A stretch of DNA of 64,000 nt, from NCBI GenBank assembly GCA_011390955.1, contig JAABRM010000010.1, forward strand, positions 62,001-126,000. Direction: 5' to 3'. The notes beneath the pieces are model-generated. The model worked only from the letters and a program-made list of their open reading frames with translations, did no database searches and was not told where the DNA came from. The translations under genes and the position numbers were made by a program. This stretch comes from Oscillatoriales cyanobacterium. GTDB taxonomy: Bacteria; Cyanobacteriota; Cyanobacteriia; Cyanobacteriales; Laspinemataceae. Below are positions 16,838 to 26,449 of the stretch, piece after piece (within the stretch, counting starts at the first letter, position 1; each line of letters starts with the position of its first letter).

Positions 16838-16989
16838 TAAGTAGGAGAAGATAATTAATTGCACTTTTCGTTCCCCGCCGTAAATCCGTGGATTCCCGTC
16901 GGAGTTTACCCCCGCGAATGCGTGGGGCGGGAATGACAGTTTTTATTTTAATGGGGTCTATGGTGCATTTATTTCTGCCCACCTACTTA
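16838..16989. mobile_element. 152-bp MITE with TAAGTAGG/CCTACTTA termini, copy A
   Basis: The left end is TAAGTAGGAGAAG and the right end CACCTACTTA. The interior includes ATTAATTGCACTTTTCGTTC, an ATTCCCG/CGGGAAT palindrome and GGTGCATTTATTTCTGCCC, shared with 37357-37485 and 41325-41478. No open frame is present, so mobility would need a transposase in trans. Confidence 0.85.
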
Positions 16990-17000
16990 TTTGGATCTGT

Positions 17001-18011
17001 TCACACTTGATAATAAGACCGATACCAATCGACAAAGTGGCGAATTCCTACTTCAATGGGTGTACTTGGCTTAAAGCCCACATCTTTGCATAAATCCTCA
17101 ATATCCGCATAAGTGGCTGGGACATCTCCGGGCTGCATAGGCATCATTTGTTTTTGGGCTTTTACTCCTAAACAATCTTCCAAAACTTCAATAAACCGAA
17201 GTAATTCCACCGGCTGATGATTGCCAATATTATAAATTTTATAAGGCGCTGCACTAATTCCAGCCGAACCGGAATCAAAATCATAAGCTGGATTCGGTTG
17301 AGGAATCCGATCTAATACTCTAATAATTCCCTCCACAATATCATCAATATAAGTAAAATCCCGGCGCATTTTCCCTTGGTTAAATACTTTAATTGGCTGT
17401 CCTTCTAGAATTGCTTTGGTAAATGAAAAATAGGCCATATCTGGCCGTCCCCAAGGCCCATAAACCGTAAAAAATCGTAATCCTGTGGTGGGTAAACCAT
17501 ACAGATGACTGTAAGTATGGGCCATGAGTTCATTGGCTTTTTTGGTAGCAGCATAAAGGCTGACTGGATGGTCTACATTGTCATTTACGGAAAAGGGCAT
17601 TTTGGTGTTGGCACCATAGACAGAACTGGAGGAAGCAAATACGAGATGTTTTACTTGATTGTGCCGACAACCTTCTAAAATATTGACAAAGCCAACTAAA
17701 TTGCTATCCACATAAGCATGGGGATTGGTTAGGGAATGGCGGACTCCGGCTTGAGCGGCTAAATGTACGACTTTTTCTGGTTGATGACGGGCAAATAAAT
17801 CCGCCATTCCTGCGCGATCGCTTAAATCTAATTGCTCAAATTGAAAATTATCCAACTGATTTAATTGGGATAATCTGGCTTCTTTTAATGCCACATCATA
17901 ATAATCATTTAAATTGTCAATACCAATAATATTAATCCCTTGCTTTAAGAGATTTTTGGCGACATAAAAACCAATGAAACCAGCGACTCCAGTTATTAAA
18001 ATTTTAGCCAT
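17001..18011 (-). CDS. NAD-dependent nucleotide-sugar epimerase (UDP-glucuronate 4-epimerase-like)
   Basis: A 336-residue extended short-chain dehydrogenase. The NAD-binding motif is [11 protein letters not shown] near residue 8, [15 protein letters not shown] near 38 is typical of UDP-glucuronate/galacturonate 4-epimerases, and the active site is SSSSVYG plus YAATKKANE (YxxxK). [15 protein letters not shown] near 185 supports the assignment. The product would supply UDP-galacturonate for surface polysaccharide. It is divergent from the SLBB/Wzc-like export pair across a 490-bp spacer, which fits a polysaccharide role. The exact substrate is inferred from motifs. Confidence 0.88.
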   Translation of the reverse strand: MAKILITGVAGFIGFYVAKNLLKQGINIIGIDNLNDYYDVALKEARLSQLNQLDNFQFEQLDLSDRAGMADLFARHQPEKVVHLAAQAGVRHSLTNPHAYVDSNLVGFVNILEGCRHNQVKHLVFASSSSVYGANTKMPFSVNDNVDHPVSLYAATKKANELMAHTYSHLYGLPTTGLRFFTVYGPWGRPDMAYFSFTKAILEGQPIKVFNQGKMRRDFTYIDDIVEGIIRVLDRIPQPNPAYDFDSGSAGISAAPYKIYNIGNHQPVELLRFIEVLEDCLGVKAQKQMMPMQPGDVPATYADIEDLCKDVGFKPSTPIEVGIRHFVDWYRSYYQV

Positions 18012-18507
18012 TGTTGTTGTAATTAAGAGACTAATGTGTTATGATACAATAATAGTATTATTCCATAGTATTTAATTTAGGTAAAAAAAATATTTCAATA
18101 TTTTGTGTCTAAATAAAAATTACCAGAAAAAGCGATCGCCCAATCAAATGGGCTGAAATAGAATAATGCAACTATCCGAGCGGCGATCGCATAAGTCAAT
18201 TGGATTATGCTTAATCCGATTGATAAGTATATCCTAGAGGAAACAAACAGCTTAAGCTAACGACTATACTTATGTTCAACCTAGATTAGACATACTGCCA
18301 CCGAGGGAGAAAACTAGAATGGACGGGGATTGGTTAAACTGAATCCCACTTCCAGCCTAATTATTGTTAAAGTATAGACACGGCGCCCCCTGTAGTTTAA
18401 AAATTTTAAGTGATGAGCAACTTATGGGATATTTCCCTTGGCCGATAGTTCCGGCTGCTTCTGTATATATAAACTAATACTGAATAACCGATAAGTAAAA
18501 CTTGACA
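18012..18507. other. Divergent regulatory spacer of the polysaccharide locus
   Basis: This roughly 495-bp spacer must carry promoters for both the epimerase and the SLBB gene. It contains several HIP1 octamers, a short AATAATAGTATTATT palindrome at about 18047-18061 near the epimerase start, and TATATATAAACT about 35 bp before the SLBB gene. No clear boxes or RNA gene were assigned. Confidence 0.4.
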
Positions 18508-20943
18508 ATGATGCCAACATATTCTAAGAATCAGAAACTTTTCATCCCCGGTCAGGGAAACAGCCCGTTGATTTCATCCCTAAATCTGCCGATCGCACGG
18601 ATCGCTCTGTCTGCTTGGATGGCTCTGATAGTCTCATTACCAGCGATGTTGTATCCGCAACGAGGAGCGATCGCGCAGCAGATGCCCTCCCCAAAACCAA
18701 CGGAACCAAACGCGGCTCAGACAAATCCCGCGCCCACCAATCCCGCGCCCACCAATCCCGCGCCCACCAATCCCGCGCCCACCAATCCCGCCCAGACCAA
18801 TCCCCCCAGAACCGTCATCAGTCCACCCCCACCACAAGGCTTTCCCCCGGCAGCCCGAATCTCAAACCCGCCCCCGGTAGAAACCGCTTATACCCTCGGT
18901 CCCGGAGATGCCATTCAGGTGGATATTTTCAACGTCCCTGAATATAGTGGCGCTAACGGTCAGTATGAAGTGCTGGTCGATGGCACCATCAACATGGCTT
19001 TGATTGGTACGGTGAGAGTAGAAGGCTTAACCATTAGTCAACTTACCGGCTTGCTACAGCAAGCATATCGGCCTTATTTACAACGCCCAGAATTACTCAC
19101 CGTCAAACTGCTGGCAAAACGTCCCTTACAAATTGGGATTGCCGGAGAAGTCAGACGTCCCGGTTCCTACACAATGGGCGGCCCGCAGAGCGGACCGGCA
19201 ACCATCGCCCAAGTGATTCAACTCGCTGGGGGCATTACCCAATCAGCGGATATTCGTCAAATCCAAATCCGGCGGCGTCAACTGGGCAGACCGGATCAGC
19301 TAACCATTCTTGATTTAGCAGGCTTAATTCAACTAGGAGACCTCAGTCAGGACATTTCCTTGCGGGATGGTGACACAATCTTTATCCCCACGGCAACCAC
19401 TTTTAATCCCTTTGAGGCCAGTCAATTAGCCAGTGCCACCTTATCCGGGGAAGCCACCGCACCGATCAATATTGTCGTCGTCGGGGAAGTGTCTCGCCCC
19501 GGTTCCTACACTGTCACCAGGGTGGATGGCACCGGCGGCACTCTCACCGTTAGCCGCGCCCTGCAAACCGCTGGCGGAGTCAGCTTATCTGCTGATATCG
19601 GCCAGATCCAACTAATTCGCCGACCCAGAGCGGGCGCCCCCCAGAGCATCTCGGTGAACCTCTGGGAGATGGTAGAAAGAGGAAATCTGCTGCAAGACCT
19701 GATCCTGCAAGAGGGAGATACTATTGTCGTCCCCACGGCAGCCCCAGAGACTATGACCGAAGCCCGATTGGTGAAACTAGCCACATCAAACTTTGCCGCT
19801 GATACCTCACAACCTTTGAAGATTGCGATCGTTGGGGAAGTCACCCGTCCGGGAACCTATACCGTAGGAGGCGGTGGAGGAGGTGGCGCCGATCCGAATA
19901 CGGGGATGGCGGGAGGTTTGATTGGACTCACCAGGCTGACCCTCGCCTTGCAAACTGCCGGGGGCGTAACTCAATCCGCCGATATTGGCAATATCCAAGT
20001 GATTCGGCGACCGAGAGCCGGTGCCGAGCAAACCGTCTCCGTCAACCTCTGGGATATGGTAGAGCGAGGAAATCTCACCCAAGATATTATCTTGCAACAA
20101 GGAGATACCATTATGGTGCCCACGGTATCCGCAGAGAATTTTGACCCAGCCCGTTCTATACAATTAGCCACAGCCAACTTTGCGGCAGATACCTCTCAAT
20201 CCTTAAATATTGCCGTGGTCGGTGAAGTCAACCGCCCCGGAACCTATACGGTGGGAGCCGGAGGCAGTGGTGGCACCGGCGGTGGAATCATTGGCTTGAC
20301 CACGGTGACTCGTGCGATTCAAACTGCCGGTGGCATTACACCTTTAGCGGATATTCGTCAAATTGAGGTACGTCGGCAAAGAAAAGATGGGACTCAACAA
20401 TTAATCGCTTTGGATCTCTGGCAACTGCTGGAAACTGGCGCACTCAGTAACGATATCATTCTGCAACAAGGAGATACGATTGTGGTGCCCACCGCTACCA
20501 GTATCGATTTAGCGGAAGCCCCTCAAGTGGCATTAGCCAGTTTTTCTCCTGGTGCGATCCGAGTCAATATTGTTGGGGAAGTTTTAAGCCCGGGGACGTT
20601 GGAGTTGCCACCGAATACTTCTTTGAACCAAGCATTGTTAGCATCGGGCGGCTTTAACAATAGCCGTGCTCGTAAGCAAGACGTGGAGTTGATTCGGTTG
20701 AACCCGAATGGCACGGTGAGTAAAGACGTGGTGCCCGTAGATTTCAGTCAAGGACTGGATGAACAAACCAATCCGACTCTGCGTAATGGTGATGTGATTG
20801 TGGTGGGGCGTTCTGGATTGGCTAAAACCAGAGATACTCTGGGAGAAATCGGCGGAACCATTGGCGCGGTGACTAATCCGGTGCTGTCTTTCTTCGGCTT
20901 CTTAAACTTTTTCCAGATGTTTAGTGGAGATGGAAACAATTAA
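18508..20943 (+). CDS. SLBB-repeat polysaccharide export protein (Wza-like)
   Basis: Outer-membrane or periplasmic export component for extracellular polysaccharide. I start at the ATG at 18508 (811 aa); the open frame begins two codons earlier at TTG. An N-terminal hydrophobic segment (ALSAWMALIVSLPAMLYP) is followed by a low-complexity linker of APTNP pentads from 15-bp repeats at about 18725-18800. The polysaccharide export domain (YTLGPGDAIQVDIFNVPEY) lies near residue 130. Five SLBB-type modules follow, each with a VVGEV.RPG.Y strand and an LQ.GDTI(V/M)VPT end. The usual Wza protein is about 380 aa, so this is an expanded form. It is upstream of the tyrosine kinase gene. Confidence 0.92.
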   Translation: MMPTYSKNQKLFIPGQGNSPLISSLNLPIARIALSAWMALIVSLPAMLYPQRGAIAQQMPSPKPTEPNAAQTNPAPTNPAPTNPAPTNPAPTNPAQTNPPRTVISPPPPQGFPPAARISNPPPVETAYTLGPGDAIQVDIFNVPEYSGANGQYEVLVDGTINMALIGTVRVEGLTISQLTGLLQQAYRPYLQRPELLTVKLLAKRPLQIGIAGEVRRPGSYTMGGPQSGPATIAQVIQLAGGITQSADIRQIQIRRRQLGRPDQLTILDLAGLIQLGDLSQDISLRDGDTIFIPTATTFNPFEASQLASATLSGEATAPINIVVVGEVSRPGSYTVTRVDGTGGTLTVSRALQTAGGVSLSADIGQIQLIRRPRAGAPQSISVNLWEMVERGNLLQDLILQEGDTIVVPTAAPETMTEARLVKLATSNFAADTSQPLKIAIVGEVTRPGTYTVGGGGGGGADPNTGMAGGLIGLTRLTLALQTAGGVTQSADIGNIQVIRRPRAGAEQTVSVNLWDMVERGNLTQDIILQQGDTIMVPTVSAENFDPARSIQLATANFAADTSQSLNIAVVGEVNRPGTYTVGAGGSGGTGGGIIGLTTVTRAIQTAGGITPLADIRQIEVRRQRKDGTQQLIALDLWQLLETGALSNDIILQQGDTIVVPTATSIDLAEAPQVALASFSPGAIRVNIVGEVLSPGTLELPPNTSLNQALLASGGFNNSRARKQDVELIRLNPNGTVSKDVVPVDFSQGLDEQTNPTLRNGDVIVVGRSGLAKTRDTLGEIGGTIGAVTNPVLSFFGFLNFFQMFSGDGNN

Positions 20944-21115
20944 TTGGCTCTAAAAAACGCCAAATTTTTGGCTTGTGGATTGTTTCGGCTGTTTTGGATC
21001 GGTCTAAAATCCACAAAGCCATCCCAGGCGATCGCTATATCGCTCGCAATCTCGATCGAGTATCTTTTAGGATAGGGGTTAACCAAAAGTTATTTATGGG
21101 CTATATGAGGTAACA

Positions 21116-23467
21116 ATGCAAACTGCACCAAATTCTCAACCGTCATCATTCGATCAAAATGGTAAACAGCCTCAAATCGTGCCTTTGTCATATTTGGCAG
21201 AAGTCCCAGATGCGGATGAGGAAGAATTGGATCTGGGGCAGTTGTTTGCGGTGATTCGTCGCCGAGCTTTTGTGATTTTAGGAGTGGCGATCGCGGTGAC
21301 AGGGGCAGTCTGGGTCTGGACCGATAACCAAATCCCCCAGTATGAAGGGAAGTTTCAACTATTGGTAGAGCCCGTGACTGGGGAGGGAAGTAGTTCACTG
21401 TCATCCCGGTTGGGTGCATTAGCCGGTGGTTTAGGCATGGGGATTCCTGGCGGTAGTTCGGGAGTGGATTACCAAAGCCAAATTGCTTTGTTAAGAAGTC
21501 CCAAACTGATGGAACCGATTATTCAACAATTGAAACCTAAATATCCAGAAGTTGAATATAAAACTCTGGTTACAGGAGAAAAACCCCCATTAATTATTGA
21601 GCAAAAGAAAGAAGCTACTAAAATTATTGAAGTTCGCTATCAAGATGAAGATCCGGAAAAAATAGACTTTATTTTAAAAAAATTAGCCGAAAATTATCTG
21701 AGATATAGTTTTGAAGACCGGCAAACAAATACTCGGAAAGGTATTCAATTTATTGAAGAACAATTGCCGCAATTAAGGCAGAGAGTGGATACGCTGCAAG
21801 GACAGTTACAAAAATTTCGCCAAGATTACAATTTAATCGATCCGAAAATTCAAGGGGAACAACTAGCGGGACAAATTACTAAAATTGACGATCAGCTTTT
21901 AGAAGCCCAATCTGCATTGATTCAGCAGCAAAAACTTTATACCGTATTGCGGCAACAGGTGGGCTTAGATCCGGATGTGGCGATCGCTTCTTCGGTCTTA
22001 AGTGAAGCACCGAGCTATCAAAGCCAACTCAGTAAACTTAGGGACTTAGAAAATCAGATTGCCAAGGAATTAACTCGGTTTACGATTAATAGTCCCCAGA
22101 TCCAGGCGATGCTGGAACAACGCCAACAACTCGAAGGGATGTTGAGTCAAGAAGCCCAACGGGCCCTGGGCAAAGAAATTGTCACCGTGGCCAGAGTCCC
22201 CGAAGCCCAGGCTTACCAAAACTCCGTGCGCTTAGGACTGATTCAACAAATGGTCGCTGCCGCCAGCCAAATTGAAGTGTTAAATATGAGAAATCAAGTG
22301 CTGGCTCAAGCTGCGGGAATGTTGAGCGAATATCGAGAACAATTTCCGATTGTGATTCGCCAGTACACCGATTTAATGCGGGAGTTAGAAGTTGCCAGCC
22401 AAACCTTGAATCAACTTTTGGGTCAACGGGAACAGTTACGCCTAGAAGCCGCCCAGTCAGAAATTCCGTGGGAAATTATTGCCCTGCCGGAAATTCCCCG
22501 TGATGAAGATGGAGAAGTGATTCCATTTTCGCCGAATTTGCTCCGGAATTTGGTATTAGGGGCGATGTTGGGTTTAATGTTGGGTTTTGGGGCGGCATTG
22601 TTGGTGGAACGATTGGAGTATGTGTTCCATAATCCAGAAGATTTAAAACAAGCGACGGATAAGCCTTTGTTGGGGCTAATTCCCATTAGCGATCGCGCCA
22701 AACAGTTGGCAAGTTCTTCGTGGATCGCCGATTCTCATGGCCGAGAACGGCTACAAGACGATCGCGATTTTGGCTTTTTGGAAGCTTTTCGGGCGTTGAA
22801 TACCAATATTCGGTTTTTGAGTGCGGATCGGCCGATTCGGGCGATCGCCGTTGCTTCTGCGGTGGCAGGGGAGGGCAAGTCTACGGCAGCGGTGAATTTA
22901 GCCCAGGCAGCGGCAACAATGGGTCAGCGAGTTTTGCTGGTGGATGGGGATTTGCGTCGGCCCCAAGTCCATGCTAAGTTGGGGATTCTCAACCGACAAG
23001 GGTTAAGCAATGTTTTGGCCACGGATTTGCAGGCAAAAGACGCGATTCAGCGATCGCCCATTGAAGAAAACTTATTTATCTTAACCGCTGGGACGCTGCC
23101 TCCTGACCCGATTCGCTTGTTATCTTCCCAGAAAATGCAAAAACTGATGCAGCAGTGGTCGCAGGAATTTGACTTAGTAATTTTGGATACACCGCCTTTA
23201 AAGAATGTGGTAGATGGTCGGGTACTGGCTGGTTATACCGATGGGGTGGTCTTAGTGGTGAGTATGCGCCAAACTAATCGCAATACGATTATGGAAGCGA
23301 TCGCAGAGTTGAAAACTTGTGGGATTAAAGTGTTAGGAACGATCGCCAACGGAGTCAAGCCTCGCAGTGTGAGTTGGTACGATTATTCTTATCAGTACAA
23401 TGCTCAAAATGAGTCCGCATTTTTATCCGAGAATACGGTTAGACAATCAGAAAAAATGGATAATTGA
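21116..23467 (+). CDS. Wzc-like polysaccharide co-polymerase with tyrosine kinase domain
   Basis: A 783-residue inner-membrane protein. A Wzz-type chain-length domain starts near residue 40 with a first membrane span (FVILGVAIAVTGAVWVW). A long coiled-coil periplasmic part follows, then a second span (LVLGAMLGLMLGFGAALLV) near 480. The cytoplasmic kinase has Walker A AGEGKSTAAVN near 580, Walker A' VLLVDGDLRRPQ and Walker B DLVILDTPPL. The C-terminus has a tyrosine cluster (WYDYSYQY) fitting autophosphorylation. GAGGT lies 4 bases before the ATG. It follows the SLBB gene by 172 bp; together they form the export/regulation core of an exopolysaccharide system. Confidence 0.93.
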   Translation: MQTAPNSQPSSFDQNGKQPQIVPLSYLAEVPDADEEELDLGQLFAVIRRRAFVILGVAIAVTGAVWVWTDNQIPQYEGKFQLLVEPVTGEGSSSLSSRLGALAGGLGMGIPGGSSGVDYQSQIALLRSPKLMEPIIQQLKPKYPEVEYKTLVTGEKPPLIIEQKKEATKIIEVRYQDEDPEKIDFILKKLAENYLRYSFEDRQTNTRKGIQFIEEQLPQLRQRVDTLQGQLQKFRQDYNLIDPKIQGEQLAGQITKIDDQLLEAQSALIQQQKLYTVLRQQVGLDPDVAIASSVLSEAPSYQSQLSKLRDLENQIAKELTRFTINSPQIQAMLEQRQQLEGMLSQEAQRALGKEIVTVARVPEAQAYQNSVRLGLIQQMVAAASQIEVLNMRNQVLAQAAGMLSEYREQFPIVIRQYTDLMRELEVASQTLNQLLGQREQLRLEAAQSEIPWEIIALPEIPRDEDGEVIPFSPNLLRNLVLGAMLGLMLGFGAALLVERLEYVFHNPEDLKQATDKPLLGLIPISDRAKQLASSSWIADSHGRERLQDDRDFGFLEAFRALNTNIRFLSADRPIRAIAVASAVAGEGKSTAAVNLAQAAATMGQRVLLVDGDLRRPQVHAKLGILNRQGLSNVLATDLQAKDAIQRSPIEENLFILTAGTLPPDPIRLLSSQKMQKLMQQWSQEFDLVILDTPPLKNVVDGRVLAGYTDGVVLVVSMRQTNRNTIMEAIAELKTCGIKVLGTIANGVKPRSVSWYDYSYQYNAQNESAFLSENTVRQSEKMDN

Positions 23468-23720
23468 TAATTGATAATTAACAATTGATAATTGATAATT
23501 GAATATAGACAAATACTATAGCACTCCTAAATGATTTACACCTCACCCCCATCCCCTCTCCCAGCCCCCCTTTGAAAGGGGGGTAGGGGGGATGGCCGCC
23601 GACGGTTAGGGGTGAGGGCTTATTTCACGATTGATTTAGGATTGCTATAGCAATTATCAATTATCAATTATCAATTATTAATTATTAATTGTTAATTATC
23701 AATTATCAATTGTTAATTAT
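23461..23720. repeat. Large AT-rich imperfect inverted repeat between convergent genes
   Basis: The ends consist of iterated TTGATAATTGATAATT on the left and its complement on the right (about 23650-23718). Inside them, TATAGCACTCCTAAAT (about 23519) pairs with ATTTAGGATTGCTATA, and CCTCACCCC pairs with GGGGTGAGG around a CCCCCCTTTGAAAGGGGGG core. The whole could fold into one cruciform and act as a bidirectional terminator. Confidence 0.75.
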
Positions 23721-23724
23721 TTTC

Positions 23725-25317
23725 CTAACTTAATTGGACAACCACTTGATTATCTAACAGGATTTGATTGGTAAATAGGTCTTCTACGGTGATTCGGAGA
23801 AAGCGGCGATCGTCTACTTCAAAGAATACTTTAATGCGATCGCTTCCGGGATTTCCCTGCGGGTTTAGCTGGGCAATACTGCGAGCCCCGTCTCGGTCAT
23901 TTAACGGTTGTACGGCAGTTTGACCGGACATGAGGCTACGAGTTACTAGGCGATCGCCATCAAAATAGACCTCCGTTCCGCCAGTTTCCGCCCCCAACTC
24001 ACCAATAATTAACTCAATACTGGGCTGATTTTCTAAGGACGCCCCTAACACTAATTCTACCGGCTTTTCCATCGGATACGGTTGCCCCGCTTGAATTAAT
24101 TTATGCCAATTATGGCGAGAATTACGCCGATCCCAATAGCGAATCCCATAACTATGATAGAGAAAATCTTTAATTTCAATGCCTTGGTTCAGTTGTAAAG
24201 CACCTTGGGCGATCGCTTCAAAGGGGCGATCGCAGCGAATTTTACTGCGATCGAAATATTGGCCAATCCAACTTTGCACCGCTGGAATTTGCACCGTACC
24301 TCCCACCAGCAAAACCGCATCAATATCTGACACTTCAATCCCTTGGCGTCGGGCTTGCTGAAGCACTTGCTTCATCGACTCATCTAACTTCTCAAAAAAC
24401 TGATTTTTTTGCAGAATATTCTCAAACTCATCTCGACTTAAACCCAGTTCAATACTTGCAAAAGTTTCATCATTAAAATAAACCTCACTTGCCTGCTTTT
24501 GTAGGGATAACTGAATCTTCAAGCGTTCAGCTAACCGAGTCGTCAAAGAAGTTTTGGGAATTTTTTTCGTCTGCACAAAATAATCTAGCAACCAATTATC
24601 TAAATCCGTTCCCCCTAAATTTTGCCCTGATTTCGCCAAAACTCTGGCGGTTTTCACGGTTTGTCCAGAACTTTCGCTAAACAGTTTTTCGCCCCATTTG
24701 AGAATAAATCCCAAAGGTTTCTTACCACTGCTACTATCCAAACGCACCAAAGATAAATCCAGCGTACCGCCGCCAAAATCTACCACTAGCAAAAGTTCTT
24801 GTTCTGCCATCCCATAACCTAACGCCGCAGCGGTCGGTTCATCCAGCATTCGGACTTGTTCCACTTGCAAAGATTGGCAAACTTTTCCTAACCAATGGCG
24901 ATAAGCTTCAAAACTATCTACTGGAACCGTCAGGATTAAAGAATCTACGGGCAACGGCACTTGACGCAATGAATTTAGGAGTTCTGAAAAGAACCATTCA
25001 CCGACTTTTTCAAAGCTGATTATTTGACCGTCAAGTTCCGGGAGAAAACCTTGGATATCGGCCCCAATTCCCCGTTTAAAAGACCGAAAAAATCGGGGGT
25101 CAGATTTAACATCAAAGCCTTGGTCGAGAACCGCTTGACCCACAATTACCTGATTTTCGGCGGCATTTTGCACGTAAACTAAACTGGGAATTAACGGCGG
25201 ATTTTGCCCTAACTGGGATGATAAACCCGGTAATTTAATGGTTTCTGCTTGCTGGGTGGCTTGATTCCAGCGAGTAATGACCGTGTTACTGGTTCCGAAG
25301 TCGATCGCTATTGACAT
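23725..25317 (-). CDS. Hsp70-family (DnaK-like) chaperone ATPase
   Basis: The 530 residues contain the actin/Hsp70 ATPase core: phosphate-1 loop IAIDFGTSNTVI at the N-terminus, LILTVPVDSFEAYR near 125, EPTAAALGYG near 160, LLVVDFGGGTLDLSLV (phosphate 2) near 175, and VLLVGGTVQIPAVQ (adenosine loop) near 335. The substrate-binding part is short compared with DnaK (about 640 aa) and lacks the lid and EEVD-like end. It belongs to the divergent Hsp70 paralogues common in cyanobacteria; the client is unknown. No DnaJ or GrpE gene is nearby. Confidence 0.9.
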   Translation of the reverse strand: MSIAIDFGTSNTVITRWNQATQQAETIKLPGLSSQLGQNPPLIPSLVYVQNAAENQVIVGQAVLDQGFDVKSDPRFFRSFKRGIGADIQGFLPELDGQIISFEKVGEWFFSELLNSLRQVPLPVDSLILTVPVDSFEAYRHWLGKVCQSLQVEQVRMLDEPTAAALGYGMAEQELLLVVDFGGGTLDLSLVRLDSSSGKKPLGFILKWGEKLFSESSGQTVKTARVLAKSGQNLGGTDLDNWLLDYFVQTKKIPKTSLTTRLAERLKIQLSLQKQASEVYFNDETFASIELGLSRDEFENILQKNQFFEKLDESMKQVLQQARRQGIEVSDIDAVLLVGGTVQIPAVQSWIGQYFDRSKIRCDRPFEAIAQGALQLNQGIEIKDFLYHSYGIRYWDRRNSRHNWHKLIQAGQPYPMEKPVELVLGASLENQPSIELIIGELGAETGGTEVYFDGDRLVTRSLMSGQTAVQPLNDRDGARSIAQLNPQGNPGSDRIKVFFEVDDRRFLRITVEDLFTNQILLDNQVVVQLS

Positions 25318-25553
25318 GGGGAAAAATTTCAGAAATTAGGCGTTTAATCGTCTTATTCTAAGACTGAATCGGTCGGTGATTCAAGCATGATGGGCAGAGA
25401 GAGGTCGCCCCAGAAGCCAGGTTTTGGGATTTTTGGGGAAAAAAACCCGGTTTCTCAGCCTTTCTCAGGGCGCCCCAGAAACCGGGTTTTTGGGGTTTTG
25501 TTGGGATTTTGGGGGGTGGGCTGGTTGGCGATCGCGAATTATATCAAGTCCGT

Positions 25554-25851
25554 GTATTCGCTGATTATCTACAACGCTCTGTCATTCCCGCGTTAGGCGA
25601 AGCCCATGCCCAAAGGGCTATATGCGGGAATCCGTGTATTCGCTGATTATCTACAAAGCTCTGTCATTCCCGCGAATGCGGGAATCCATGTATTCGTTGA
25701 TTATCTACAAAGCTCTGTCATTCCCGCGAATGCGGGAATCCATGTATTCGTTGATTATCTACAAAGCTCTGTCATTCCCGCGAATGCGGGAATCCATGTA
25801 TTCGCTGATTATCTACAAAGCTCTGTCATTCCCGCGAATGCGGGAATCCAT
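25554..25851. repeat. Tandem array of five 54-bp units with ATTCCCGC palindromes
   Basis: GTATTCG(C/T)TGATTATC recurs at 25554, 25636, 25690, 25744 and 25798. The last four are spaced exactly 54 bp apart. Each unit ends with GTCATTCCCGCGAATGCGGG and AATCCAT. The first unit carries a 28-bp insertion inside its palindrome. Open frames through the array (SVIPANAGIH repeats) are artefacts of the repeat. Confidence 0.93.
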
Positions 25852-26107
25852 CTTAATGAGAGAGGATTGTTTTTGTAACCGATCGAACGGACTTGGTATT
25901 ACCTAGTCTGGGTCTTAGCTTTATGGTTAACTGGTTGATTTGGCTGTTTTAAAAATAGGTAAAAACGGGAAATATCGTTAAATTAGCCGTAATTTTATCG
26001 AGGTAATTTTATCAAAGGAATATTTGAGCGATCGCTCTTTAATTATGTTATAATGATGAAAAAAGATTAATTAATAAATTATCATCGGCGATCGCTGAAT
26101 AAAAAAA

Positions 26108-26449
26108 ATGCAAACAGAGCCAAATACCGCTTATAAATACCCCATTAAAAGTCAGACAGAATTGGAAACAGAGTTTAAGAGACTCGCAGAAGAATGGCGA
26201 ATCGATACAGGGATGCTGTCATTGGTGACACAGAAGTCAATGCACCCAGCCTACCAGAGAATTATTGGCATGGGACAGCCTGTGGTTCCATTAATTTTGC
26301 GCGATCTGGAACAAAAACCAGACCATTGGTTTTGGGCATTGAGGGCAATTACTGGTGATAATCCGGTAAAATCTGAACACCGCGATCGCATGAAGCTTAT
26401 GGCGGAAGCTTGGATACAATGGGGAAAAGAACACGGCTATGAGTGGTAG
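26108..26449 (+). CDS. Hypothetical protein, first gene of a broken two-gene unit
   Basis: 113 residues with MLSLVTQKSMHPAYQRIIGM, QPVVPLILRDLEQKPDHWFW and ALRAITGDNPV, ending in AEAWIQWGKEHGYEW. I recall this pattern from small cyanobacterial proteins without a known function. The stop codon overlaps the ATG of a truncated second gene by 11 bp, so the pair was probably translationally coupled, perhaps as a two-component toxin-antitoxin-like or paired hypothetical module (inference). No Shine-Dalgarno was seen. Confidence 0.7.
   Translation: MQTEPNTAYKYPIKSQTELETEFKRLAEEWRIDTGMLSLVTQKSMHPAYQRIIGMGQPVVPLILRDLEQKPDHWFWALRAITGDNPVKSEHRDRMKLMAEAWIQWGKEHGYEW

Noticed and set aside
25554-25906. 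Open frames encoding SVIPANAGIH or FPRMRES repeats
   Set aside because: They run through the 54-bp non-coding array in several frames; the open frames come from the repeat length being a multiple of three.
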